From Burkholderia metallica (GTDB lineage: Bacteria > Pseudomonadota > Gammaproteobacteria > Burkholderiales > Burkholderiaceae), in assembly GCF_902832845.1 (NCBI RefSeq), contig NZ_CADFDB010000001.1, positions 744,001-808,000 on the forward strand: a stretch of 64,000 bases of DNA, given 5' to 3'. Shown in pieces: positions 1 through 8,380 of the stretch. How positions within the stretch are numbered: position 1 is the stretch's first letter; each line of letters opens with the position of its first letter. The notes beneath the pieces were generated by a model. The model had not been told where the DNA came from and did no database searches. It saw only the letters and a program-made list of their open reading frames with translations. Made by a program: the position numbers and the translations under genes.

Positions 1-1
1 C

Positions 2-460
2 GGGATGAAGCCGCGCCACGCGGAACTGCTCGCGTCCGATCTCGACCTCGCCACGCTGGTGCGCTACATCGACCGTTTCCTGATGTTCTACGTGCGCACC
101 GCCGACCGGCTGCAACGCACCAGCGTGTGGCGTGACAACCTCGAAGGCGGCCTCGATTACCTGATCGACGTCGTCGTGCACGACAGGCTCGGGATCGGCG
201 CCGAACTCGAAGCCGACATGCAGCACGTGGTCGACACCTACGAGTGCGAATGGAAGCGCGCCGTGACCGATCCCGACACGCGCAAGCGCTTCCGCCACTT
301 CGTGAACAGCGACGCGCCGGACACGACCATCGAATTCGTCGAGACGCGCGGCCAGATCCGGCCCGCGACACCCGGCGAGCGCGCGGGCGGCAAGCCCGTG
401 CCGATTCCGGTCGTCGCTGCCGGCGCGACGCACACAGCAACCGAACCCGCAACCGTTTGA
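2..460 (+). CDS. nirB: Nitrite reductase [NAD(P)H] large subunit, C-terminal fragment
   Basis: This is the last roughly 150 residues of the large subunit of the cytoplasmic NAD(P)H-dependent assimilatory nitrite reductase, which reduces nitrite to ammonium with siroheme and an [4Fe-4S] cluster. Only the tail after the siroheme domain is present; the gene begins upstream of the window, so the ATG at position 5 is an internal methionine. The region from about Asp20 to Asp107, with the motifs RYIDRFLMFY and VDTYECEWK, is typical of NirB C-termini. It is followed 38 bp later by nirD on the same strand, which supports the assignment. A proline/alanine-rich, probably disordered tail ends the protein. 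Confidence 0.9.
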   Translation, partial: GMKPRHAELLASDLDLATLVRYIDRFLMFYVRTADRLQRTSVWRDNLEGGLDYLIDVVVHDRLGIGAELEADMQHVVDTYECEWKRAVTDPDTRKRFRHFVNSDAPDTTIEFVETRGQIRPATPGERAGGKPVPIPVVAAGATHTATEPATV

Positions 461-498
461 CCCTGACCGATACCCGCGTCTTTTTCAAGGAGCCCGTC

Positions 499-846
499 AT
501 GAACGATCGTCTTCCGCTGTCCTGGACCCGCGTGTGCGCGCTCGACGACATCGTGCCGAACACCGGCGTGTGTGCACTCGTCAACGGCGAGCAGGTCGCG
601 GTGTTTCACGTCGCCCATCCCGAGGAAGGCGGCGTGTTCGCGATCGACAACGTCGATCCTGTGTCGCGGGCGGCCGTAATGTCGCGCGGGCTGATCGGCA
701 GCCTCGGCGAGCGCGTCGTGGTCGCGTCGCCGCTGTACAAGCAGCACTTCGACCTGCGCACCGGCGAATGCCTGGAAGCGCCCGAGCAGTCGGTGAGTGC
801 GTATCCGTCGCGGGTCGAGGACGGCTTCGTGTGGGTCGCGGCCTGA
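499..846 (+). CDS. nirD: Nitrite reductase [NAD(P)H] small subunit
   Basis: A 115-residue small subunit of assimilatory nitrite reductase. NirD has a Rieske-like fold but lacks the cluster ligands, and none of the CxH/CxxH ligand pairs is visible here, as expected. The conserved segment around FAIDNVDPVSRAAVMSRGL and the following SPLYKQHFDLRTGECLE-type core place it in the family. The ATG at 499 follows AAGGAG (488-493) at a normal distance. It sits between nirB and the nitrate reductase and is evidently co-transcribed with both. Confidence 0.93.
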   Translation: MNDRLPLSWTRVCALDDIVPNTGVCALVNGEQVAVFHVAHPEEGGVFAIDNVDPVSRAAVMSRGLIGSLGERVVVASPLYKQHFDLRTGECLEAPEQSVSAYPSRVEDGFVWVAA

Positions 847-862
847 TCGTCACGGAGCACGC

Positions 863-3800
863 ATGAGCGCCACTCCCGTGAAGAGCGTGTGCCCGTACTG
901 CGGCGTCGGCTGCGGGGTGGTGCTGCACGTCGAGGATGGCGAGGTCGTCAAGGTATCCGGCGACGCCGAGCATCCGGCCAACTTCGGGCGGCTGTGCACG
1001 AAGGGCGCGTCGGCGCACGTCGCGCTGCGCCGCTCCGGGCGGCTCGACCGTGCATTCGTGCGCCGCGCGCGCGAGGACGACCTCGTGCCGCTGCCGGCGC
1101 GCGACGCGATCGCCGAGACCGCGCGCCGGCTGCGCGCGGTGCTCGACGCGCACGGCCCCGACGCGTTGTCGTTCTACGTGTCGGGGCAGATGTCGATCGA
1201 GGCGCAATACCTCGTCAACAAGCTCGCGAAGGGCTTCGTCGGCACCAACAACATCGAGTCGAACTCGCGTCTGTGCATGGCGAGCGCGAGCACCGGCTAC
1301 AAGCAGTCGCTCGGCGCGGACGGCCCGCCCGGGTCGTACCAGGATTTCGATCGCGCGAACCTGTTCTTCGTGATCGGCGCGAACATGGCCGACTGCCACC
1401 CGATCCTGTTCCTGCGGATGATGGATCGCGTGAAGGCGGGCGCGAAACTGATCGTCGTCGATCCGCGCCGCACCGGCACGGCCGACAAGGCCGACCTGTT
1501 CCTGCAGATCCGGCCGGGCACCGATCTCGCGCTGACCAACGGACTGCTGCACCTGCTGCACGCGAACGGCCGCACCGATCCCGCGTTCATCGACGCGTAC
1601 ACCGAAGGCTGGGACGCGATGCCCGCGTTCCTCGCCGATTACACGCCCGAGCGCGTCGCGGCGATCACGGGGCTCGCGGAAGACGACCTGCGCACGGCCG
1701 CGCAGTGGATCGGCGACGCGCAGGCGTGGACGAGCTGCTGGACGATGGGGCTCAACCAGAGCACGCACGGCGTGTGGAACACCAACGCGATCTGCAACCT
1801 GCACCTTGCGACCGGCAAGATCTGCCGCCCGGGCAGCGGGCCGTTCTCGCTGACCGGCCAGCCGAACGCGATGGGCGGGCGCGAGATGGGCTACATGGGC
1901 GCCGGGCTGCCGGGCCAGCGCTCGGTGGCCTCCGACGACGACCGCCGGTTCGTCGAGACCCTGTGGCGCGTGCCGGCCGGCACGCTGCGCCACGAGACCG
2001 GGCACGGCACGGTCGACCTGTTCGCGCGGATGGCGGCCGGCGACATCAAGGCATGCTGGATCATCTGCACGAACCCGGTCGCCACCGTGCCGAACCGGCA
2101 GAACGTGATCGCCGGGCTGCAGGCCGCGCAGCTCGTGATCGCGCAGGATGCGTTCCTCGATACCGAGACCAACCGCTACGCGGACATCCTGCTGCCGGGC
2201 GCACTATGGGCCGAAGGCGACGGCGTGATGATCAACTCCGAGCGCAACATGACGCTGATGCGCGCGGCGGTCGCGCCGCCCGGCGACGCGCTGCCCGACT
2301 GGCGCATCGTCGCGGAAGTCGCGCGCGCGATGGGTTTCGGCGACGCGTTCGACTACGCGTCGGCCGCCGACGTGTTCGACGAGATCGTCCGCTTCTCGAA
2401 TCCGGCGACCGGCTACGACCTGCGCGGCGCGAGCCATGCGGCGCTGCGCGACGGCCCGGTGCAGTGGCCGGTCGCGCCGGGCGCCGCGCGCGACCGGCAC
2501 CCGATCCGCTACCTGAACGACGGCGTGAGCCAGACGCTGCGCCCGGCCGCCGCCGGCAACGACGCGCCGCGCATCGCGTTCCCGACGCCGTCGGGCAAGG
2601 CGCGCTTCTTCGCGCGGCCGCACGTCGATCCGGCCGAGCTGCCCGACGACACGTTTCCGATCGTGTTGAATACCGGGCGCCTGCAGCATCAATGGCACAC
2701 GATGACGAAGACGGGCAAGGTCGCGATGCTGAACAAGCTCAACCCGCGCCCGTTCGTCGAACTGCATCCGGACGACGCGGGCGCGCTCGGCATCGCCGCG
2801 AAAGACAGCGTCGAGATCCGCTCGGCGCGCGGCCGCGCGGTGCTGCCGGCCGTCGTGACCGAGCGCGTGCGGCGCGGCAACTGCTTCGCGCCGATGCACT
2901 GGAACGACGTGTACGGCGACGACCTGTGCATCAACGCGGTGACGAACGACGCGATCGATCCCGAATCGCAGCAACCCGAGCTGAAATACTGCGCGGTCGC
3001 GCTGCGGCGCGTCGACACGGATGCGTTCGCGCGCGCCGACGCAGAAACGGCGCAGCCCGACGCACGCGCCGACGGCGCGCGGGCAGCGCCCGCGACGGTG
3101 CAGGCCGCTGCTTCACAGGAATCCGACATGGCAGACATCGACACTTTCGCGGCTGCGCTCGGCGTGGCCGACCTCGCGCCGCCGCCGTTGACCGACACCG
3201 AACGGCTGTACGTGGCGGGCCTCGTCAGCGGGCTGAAGGCGAGTGCCGGCCGGCGCGAAGGCGGCGTGCCCGTGCTGCCGGCCGCCGCGCCGTTGACGCC
3301 GCCGGTGCGAGTCTGGCTCGACGGGATGCTCGCGGGGCTGTTCAGCCGCTCGCTGCCCGCGAGTGTGCCGGGTGGCGCCGCGCCCGCGCTGGCGGCCGAT
3401 GCCGGCGCGGTGCGGATCGTGCGCGCGCGGCCGAAGGTCGTGCTGCTGTGGGCGTCGCAGACCGGCAACATCGAATCGTTGACCGAGGATTACGCGACGC
3501 AGCTGATGAACGCGGGCTTCGAGATCCGCACCGCGTGCATGTCCGATTATCCGGTCGCGTCGCTCGCCGGCGCCCAATACGTACTGCTGATGACGAGCAC
3601 GTTCGGCGACGGCGATGCGCCCGACAACGGCCGCGCGTTCTGGGACGCGCTGCAGGCCGGCAGCGCCGCGCGCCTCGACGGCGTGCACTTCGCGGTGCTC
3701 GCGTTCGGCGATCGCAACTACGACGCGTTCTGCGGCCACGGCCGCCGGCTCGACGCACGGCTCGCGGAACTCGGCGCGGCGCGGCTGTTCGCACGCGTCG

Positions 3801-5041
3801 ATTGCGACGTCGAATTCCAGCACGATGCCGACCGCTGGCTCGAACGCGTCGTCGCGCGGATCAAGGACGCCGATGCCACGCTGCACGCGGTGCCGTCCGG
3901 CGGGACGAGCCCGTCGGGGCTGCTGCCGACGAAGGCGCATCCGGCGCCGTCGAAGCTCGTCGCGAACCTGCGGCTCAACCGTCCGGGTGCGGCGAAGGAT
4001 ACGCGCTACGTGTCGCTGTCGACCGAAGGCGCGAACCTCGAATACGAAACCGGCGACGCGCTCGGCGTGTGGCCGACCAACTGCCCGGAGCTGGTCGACG
4101 AACTGCTGTCGGTCACCGCGCTGAAGGCCGATGCGCCGGTATCGATCGCGGGCGTCGGCGACATGCGCCTAGGCGATGCGCTCGCGCGTTACTTCGACAT
4201 CACGCGCCCGCATCCGGATACGCTCGCTTTCATCGCGTCGCGCAGCGCGAACGGGGCGCTGAAGTCGCTGCTCGGCGACGATCGCAAGGGCGACCTGAAG
4301 CAATGGCTGTGGGGTCAGCAGCTCGCGGACGTGCTGCACGAATTTCCGGTCGAGCTGTCCGGCGCGGAGCTGGTCGGCATGCTCAAGCGCATGCAGCCGC
4401 GCCTCTATTCGATCGCGTCGAGCCCGAGCGCGCATCCGGGCGAGATTCACCTGACCGTATCGGCCGTGCGCTATCACAACGGCCGGCGTGCGCGCAAAGG
4501 CGTCGCGTCGACGTTTCTCGCCGATCGCGCGGACGACGGCCGCGTGCCGGTGTTCGTGCAGAAGTCCGCGCATTTCCGGCCGCCGGTGAACGGCGACGTG
4601 CCGATCGTGATGGTCGGCCCCGGCACCGGCATCGCGCCGTTCCGCGGCTTCCTGCACGAGCGGCAGGCGCGCGGCGCGCGCGGGCGCAACTGGCTGTTCT
4701 TCGGCGAGCAGCATGCCCGGACCGACTTCTACTACGGCGACGAGCTGCGCGCGATGCACGACAGCGGCTTCCTGACGCGGCTCGATCTCGCGTTCTCGCG
4801 CGACCAGGCCGACAAGATCTACGTGCAGGACCGGATGCGCGAGCACGGCGCCGAGCTGTACGCATGGCTGGAGGAAGGCGCGCATTTCTACGTGTGCGGC
4901 GACGCCGCGAGGATGGCCAAGGACGTCGATACGGCGCTGAAGGCGGTGGTCGCCGAACACGGCGGGATGTCGAACGAAGCCGCGAACGACTACGTCGCGC
5001 GGCTTGCCAGCGCACGGCGCTACGTGCGCGACGTGTACTGA
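863..5041 (+). CDS. nasA: Assimilatory nitrate reductase fused to CysJ-type flavoprotein reductase
   Basis: A 1392-residue fusion expected to reduce nitrate to nitrite in the cytoplasm and to carry its own NADPH electron-input module. Residues 1-60 hold the [4Fe-4S] ligands Cys10, Cys13, Cys17 and Cys45. A molybdopterin oxidoreductase domain and a molydopterin-binding domain follow to about residue 720. After a variable Ala/Pro-rich linker, a flavodoxin domain starts near residue 857 (SQTGNIESL). A CysJ/P450-reductase-like FAD domain (RLYSIASSP) and an NADPH domain (GPGTGIAPFRGF) follow, ending in RYVRDVY as CysJ does. Usual NasA proteins are about 900 residues with no such C-terminus. The same fusion is known from other Burkholderia. 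ATG 863 is preceded by ACGGAGCAC; it lies 16 bp after nirD, completing a nirBD-nas operon. Confidence 0.92.
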   Translation: MSATPVKSVCPYCGVGCGVVLHVEDGEVVKVSGDAEHPANFGRLCTKGASAHVALRRSGRLDRAFVRRAREDDLVPLPARDAIAETARRLRAVLDAHGPDALSFYVSGQMSIEAQYLVNKLAKGFVGTNNIESNSRLCMASASTGYKQSLGADGPPGSYQDFDRANLFFVIGANMADCHPILFLRMMDRVKAGAKLIVVDPRRTGTADKADLFLQIRPGTDLALTNGLLHLLHANGRTDPAFIDAYTEGWDAMPAFLADYTPERVAAITGLAEDDLRTAAQWIGDAQAWTSCWTMGLNQSTHGVWNTNAICNLHLATGKICRPGSGPFSLTGQPNAMGGREMGYMGAGLPGQRSVASDDDRRFVETLWRVPAGTLRHETGHGTVDLFARMAAGDIKACWIICTNPVATVPNRQNVIAGLQAAQLVIAQDAFLDTETNRYADILLPGALWAEGDGVMINSERNMTLMRAAVAPPGDALPDWRIVAEVARAMGFGDAFDYASAADVFDEIVRFSNPATGYDLRGASHAALRDGPVQWPVAPGAARDRHPIRYLNDGVSQTLRPAAAGNDAPRIAFPTPSGKARFFARPHVDPAELPDDTFPIVLNTGRLQHQWHTMTKTGKVAMLNKLNPRPFVELHPDDAGALGIAAKDSVEIRSARGRAVLPAVVTERVRRGNCFAPMHWNDVYGDDLCINAVTNDAIDPESQQPELKYCAVALRRVDTDAFARADAETAQPDARADGARAAPATVQAAASQESDMADIDTFAAALGVADLAPPPLTDTERLYVAGLVSGLKASAGRREGGVPVLPAAAPLTPPVRVWLDGMLAGLFSRSLPASVPGGAAPALAADAGAVRIVRARPKVVLLWASQTGNIESLTEDYATQLMNAGFEIRTACMSDYPVASLAGAQYVLLMTSTFGDGDAPDNGRAFWDALQAGSAARLDGVHFAVLAFGDRNYDAFCGHGRRLDARLAELGAARLFARVDCDVEFQHDADRWLERVVARIKDADATLHAVPSGGTSPSGLLPTKAHPAPSKLVANLRLNRPGAAKDTRYVSLSTEGANLEYETGDALGVWPTNCPELVDELLSVTALKADAPVSIAGVGDMRLGDALARYFDITRPHPDTLAFIASRSANGALKSLLGDDRKGDLKQWLWGQQLADVLHEFPVELSGAELVGMLKRMQPRLYSIASSPSAHPGEIHLTVSAVRYHNGRRARKGVASTFLADRADDGRVPVFVQKSAHFRPPVNGDVPIVMVGPGTGIAPFRGFLHERQARGARGRNWLFFGEQHARTDFYYGDELRAMHDSGFLTRLDLAFSRDQADKIYVQDRMREHGAELYAWLEEGAHFYVCGDAARMAKDVDTALKAVVAEHGGMSNEAANDYVARLASARRYVRDVY

Positions 5042-5044
5042 GCG

Positions 5045-5077
5045 GGCGAGCGGCGGCGCGCTGCCCGCCGCTTCGCC
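5045..5077. terminator. Hairpin between convergent nas and SDR genes
   Basis: GGCGAGCGGCGG (5045-5056) pairs with CCGCCGCTTCGCC (5065-5077) with a one-base bulge and a short loop. It lies in the 42-bp gap between two convergent genes. There is no U-tract, so a terminator role on either strand is inferred from position only. Confidence 0.4.
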
Positions 5078-5083
5078 GGCCCG

Positions 5084-5860
5084 TTACTGCTGCCGCTCCC
5101 ACGCCCGTGCCTGTTCGGCACGCACGAACGCTTCCGACGAGGCCGGCAGCAGGTTGCGGAACGCGCCGCCGTCGCCGTCGATCACGTCGACCATCTTCGC
5201 GATCATTTCCTCCGGGTCGTGCTGCTCGAGCGGGAACGTCAGCCGCTCGGGCGTCACGGTATGCACGGCCGGATCGTGCCAGCGCCGCGTCGTTTCCATC
5301 ATCCGGTCGTTGAAGCCCGTGCGGTACGGACCGGGGTTCACGACCGCGACGCGGATGCCGTGCGGTGCGAGTTCCGCGTGCATTGCTTCGGCCACCGATT
5401 CGATCGCGTGCTTCGACGCGCAATAGGCGCCGGTGAACGGCCCGGTGATCAACCCCGCGATCGACGACACGAACACGATCTTGCCGTGCCGGCGCGCGAG
5501 CATCCCGCGCGCGACTTGCTGCGTGAGTTCGAGCGGCCCGAACACGTTGACGTCGAACAGCTCGCGGACGATCTCGACCGGCAGGTCGACCAGCGCGCCG
5601 GCTTCGCCGACGCCCGCGTTGTTCACGAGCACGTCGATGTCGAGATCGGCCGCGCGGGCGCGGTCGTGGGCCGACGTGACGTCGAGCTTGAGCGCGCGCA
5701 GTGCGGTGCCGCGCTGCGCGGCGGCGGCCGTCAGCGCGTCGATTTCGGCGGGGACGCGTACGCCGGCCGTCACGTCGTGACCGCGTTCGGCGAGCCGCAG
5801 CGCGACTTCGCGGCCAAAGCCGGTGCCCGCGCCGGTGATGAGGATGCGTTTCTGTGCCAT
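5084..5860 (-). CDS. Short-chain dehydrogenase/reductase (SDR)
   Basis: A 258-residue classical SDR, probably a cytoplasmic NAD(P)-dependent alcohol or ketone oxidoreductase of unknown substrate. The nucleotide-binding motif TGAGTGFG is near residue 9, NNAG near residue 84, the catalytic Ser in VFVSSIAG, and the Tyr/Lys pair in GAYCASKHA. The ATG at 5860 is chosen because translation upstream of it is not SDR-like, while the family starts directly with the Rossmann strand (AQKRILITG). It lies 4 bp downstream of a GlcG-type gene on the same strand and was probably transcribed with it, divergently from the LysR gene at 6395. Confidence 0.85.
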   Translation of the reverse strand: MAQKRILITGAGTGFGREVALRLAERGHDVTAGVRVPAEIDALTAAAAQRGTALRALKLDVTSAHDRARAADLDIDVLVNNAGVGEAGALVDLPVEIVRELFDVNVFGPLELTQQVARGMLARRHGKIVFVSSIAGLITGPFTGAYCASKHAIESVAEAMHAELAPHGIRVAVVNPGPYRTGFNDRMMETTRRWHDPAVHTVTPERLTFPLEQHDPEEMIAKMVDVIDGDGGAFRNLLPASSEAFVRAEQARAWERQQ

Positions 5861-5864
5861 GTGC

Positions 5865-6302
5865 TTACCTTGTGGAGTGGAACGTTGCCTGAAAGCGGTC
5901 GCGGCAGTGCTGCGCGATCGCGGTGTCTTCGTCGACGCTGCCGCCCGAGATGCCGATCGCGCCGACGCAGCGCCCGTCGCCGTCGACGAGCGGTTCGCCG
6001 CCGCCGAACGTGACGAGCCCGCCATGACTGTGCTCGATGCCGCGCAGCGGACCTGCGCCCGACATCGCGCCGAGCGCGGCGGTCGATGCACGGAAGCGGA
6101 TCGCCGTCAGCGCCTTGCGCTGGGCGAGATCGATTGCGCCGAGAAAGCATTCGTCGGTGCGCGCGAACGCGAGCAGGTTCGCGCCTGCATCGACGATCGC
6201 GATCGCGAGGCCGGCGACCTGCAGCGACGCGGCATGCGCCAGTGCCGCGTCGATCGTGCGGCGGGCGGCTGCGAGCGGCAGCGCGGCGGTGAGCGGATTC
6301 AT
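5865..6302 (-). CDS. GlcG/HbpS-family heme-binding-like protein
   Basis: A 145-residue protein of the GlcG/PduO-C/HbpS family. The family core is visible: an early helix, then LAIAIVDAGANLLAFAR, and a Gly-rich C-terminal segment (GAIGISGGSVDEDTAIA). Members bind heme or corrinoids or are of unknown role, and they often sit in operons for small-molecule oxidation. It is the first gene of a two-gene unit with the SDR downstream, and shares a 92-bp divergent promoter region with the LysR gene, which is its likely regulator. The exact ligand cannot be told from sequence. Confidence 0.8.
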   Translation of the reverse strand: MNPLTAALPLAAARRTIDAALAHAASLQVAGLAIAIVDAGANLLAFARTDECFLGAIDLAQRKALTAIRFRASTAALGAMSGAGPLRGIEHSHGGLVTFGGGEPLVDGDGRCVGAIGISGGSVDEDTAIAQHCRDRFQATFHSTR

Positions 6303-6394
6303 GCGGGGCTCCGGTGAGATGACGGCACCAGTTTAGGCTGTCCCGGTATATGGGAGAATCCATCTTCCGCTCGAAGGCATTTCAAGTTTTTTTA

Positions 6395-7312
6395 ATGATG
6401 AGCAGACGCGATCCGATGGCCGGACTCCACGTGTTCATGACCGTCGCCACGGCCGGCAACTTCACGCGCGCCGCCGCCGCGCTGGGCCTGACGCCGGCAG
6501 CCGTCAGCCTCGCGATCGGGCAACTCGAGGGCGAGCTGAACGTAAAGCTGTTCAACCGCAGCACGCGCGGCGTGAGCCTGACGGAAGCCGGGCAGCGCTA
6601 CTGGCGGCAGACGGAGCCGGCGTACCGGGAGGTCGTGCGGGCGCGCGACGAACTGAAGGACGTGCGCAGCGAGCCGAGCGGGGTATTGCGCGTGACCGCG
6701 CTGCCGCTGGCGCGCTCGCTCGTGATCGCGCCGGTGCTCGCCACGTTCCGCGAGCGCTATCCGAAAGTGCGGCTCGAGATTCACTACGAGAACGAACTGG
6801 TCGATATCGCGAAGGACGGGTTCGATGCGGGGATTCGCCTGGCCGACCGACTGCAGCCGGGGATGATCGGCGTGCGGATCGCGCCGGCGTTGACGTGTGC
6901 GCTGGTTGCGTCGCCCGATTATCTGGCGCGGTACGGCGAGCCGACGTCGATCGCCGGGCTCGAACGGCACGCGTGCATCCGGTTCCGGTTCTCGGAGAGC
7001 GGGCGACTGCACAAATGGCTGTTGCGCGACGGGCAGCGCGACGTCGATCTCGATCCGGAAGGCGTGTTCGTGACGAACGACGCCGACGCGGTGATCGATG
7101 CGGCGCGCGCGGGTGTCGGCATCGCGTTCGCGTTCATGCGCGAGCGGATCGAGCAGGACTTGCGCGACGCGACGCTCGTCGAGGTGCTGCCGGGCGTGTG
7201 CCGGACGCTGCCGCCGATGTGGCTTTACTACGTCAATCGCAAGCACGTGCCGGCCAAGCTGCGCGCGTTCATCGACGTGCTGCGCGAGCGGGAAGGCGCG
7301 GACGCGGCGTGA
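6395..7312 (+). CDS. LysR-family transcriptional regulator
   Basis: A 305-residue LysR-type regulator. An N-terminal winged helix-turn-helix (about residues 10-65, GNFTRAAAALGLTPAAVS) is followed by the periplasmic-binding-like effector domain from about residue 95 (SGVLRVTALPLARSLVIAP). It resembles the CrgA/DhcR-like branch by the conserved N-terminal GLHVFMTVA. The start is uncertain: ATGs at 6395, 6398 and 6416 are all possible and none has a convincing Shine-Dalgarno site. It is divergent from the GlcG-SDR pair, so that operon is its probable target. Confidence 0.88.
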   Translation: MMSRRDPMAGLHVFMTVATAGNFTRAAAALGLTPAAVSLAIGQLEGELNVKLFNRSTRGVSLTEAGQRYWRQTEPAYREVVRARDELKDVRSEPSGVLRVTALPLARSLVIAPVLATFRERYPKVRLEIHYENELVDIAKDGFDAGIRLADRLQPGMIGVRIAPALTCALVASPDYLARYGEPTSIAGLERHACIRFRFSESGRLHKWLLRDGQRDVDLDPEGVFVTNDADAVIDAARAGVGIAFAFMRERIEQDLRDATLVEVLPGVCRTLPPMWLYYVNRKHVPAKLRAFIDVLREREGADAA

Positions 7313-7395
7313 TGGCATCGGCCGGCGGCCGGCTGCAGCGATTTTCCCGTCGGCGCATGATGGCGGCTCCAGCCACGAAGCCATGGAGTCGCGTC

Positions 7396-7830
7396 ATGAC
7401 GGTATTCCCGCATTTTCCGATTCGAACCGTTGCCGTTGCCGCGATGCTGGCCGGTGCCGCGATCTGTAGCGCGCCGGCCGTCGGCCAGACGTCGACCGTG
7501 CCGACCGGGTCGGTTGCCGCGACGCCCGACAATGCCGTACTGCTGACGGTATTCCTCAAACACGACCAGTCACGCCCGCTCGCCGAACTGAATGCGCAAC
7601 TCGCGAAGCAGGGCTTTTACAAGGCGTTTCCGCCGCCGGGCGTCGAAGTCGTGAGCTGGACCGTGACGATGGGGATCGGCCAGATCGTCGTGCTGCGGCT
7701 GCCGGCATCGCGGCTGCGCGAGGTCAATCGCGTGCTCGAGGATACGGCGTGGGGCGCGTACCGGACGGAGTTCTATCCCACCTACGACTACAAGGCGATC
7801 GGGTTGGGGGAGCATGAGCGGGCGAAGTGA
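7396..7830 (+). CDS. Exported protein of unknown function
   Basis: A 144-residue protein with a clear Sec signal peptide (charged start, hydrophobic stretch about residues 9-24, cleavage near AVGQ). The mature part is short and has no motif recognised here; it contains LLTVFLKHDQSRPLAEL and ends with a Tyr-rich FYPTYDYKAIGLGEHE. It stands alone between a LysR gene and a long non-coding stretch. The ATG at 7396 is preferred because it directly precedes the signal peptide. Probably periplasmic; function unknown. Confidence 0.75.
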   Translation: MTVFPHFPIRTVAVAAMLAGAAICSAPAVGQTSTVPTGSVAATPDNAVLLTVFLKHDQSRPLAELNAQLAKQGFYKAFPPPGVEVVSWTVTMGIGQIVVLRLPASRLREVNRVLEDTAWGAYRTEFYPTYDYKAIGLGEHERAK

Positions 7831-8380
7831 TGCGCGCGCGGGGGGATTCAGTGTCTACCAGCCGTCGGGATTCCCGGCGGCATGGGTTACGTTCTGCTTT
7901 CAACCGACTGCGCAGTTTTAACGACAAGGATTCCGATTGCGGGGCAGAACGACGCACGGCTGCCGTCGGCTACGTCGCAAGAGGAGGGCCACGCGTCGCC
8001 AGGTCACCTGTCCCCATCCCCAAAAAGCCCTGCGAGCTTATGTATTTATCCTTGTCCGCGCGGGCCCGTCCGGCAGATTTCTCCAAAATGCATCACAAGT
8101 CATTCATCCGATGAAAAAACCCGTCCGGTTCCCGGTATGATGCGCACCTTGCGTTCGTGGGACGCTGTATTTTTTATGCGATTTTGATGTGCGAGACACC
8201 ACAAATCCGCACAAAGCGAACGTGAAAGATTTTGTAATATAAGTTCCGTATACTCGTAAGTTCTGATCCAGGCGTCGCTTGCCCCCGTCCTGGGCCGACC
8301 GCCCACGCAGAACAAACCCGATACGTCGCCGCCCGATCACCTCGCGCCGCGACTCGATATGCACCACCACTGAACAACTT
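7831..8380. other. Non-coding region upstream of mprF
   Basis: A 550-bp stretch with no convincing gene. The part at 8090-8260 is clearly more AT-rich than its surroundings and contains TATACT at about 8250, a plausible -10 element for mprF, but no good -35 hexamer sits at 16-18 bp. The long distance suggests regulatory sequence or a leader for mprF; no riboswitch or RNA gene was recognised. Confidence 0.4.

Noticed and set aside
889-5313. A 1474-codon open frame on the + strand overlapping nasA in another frame
   Set aside because: Arg-rich nonsense typical of the second frame of GC-rich genes; nasA in the true frame has full domain content.
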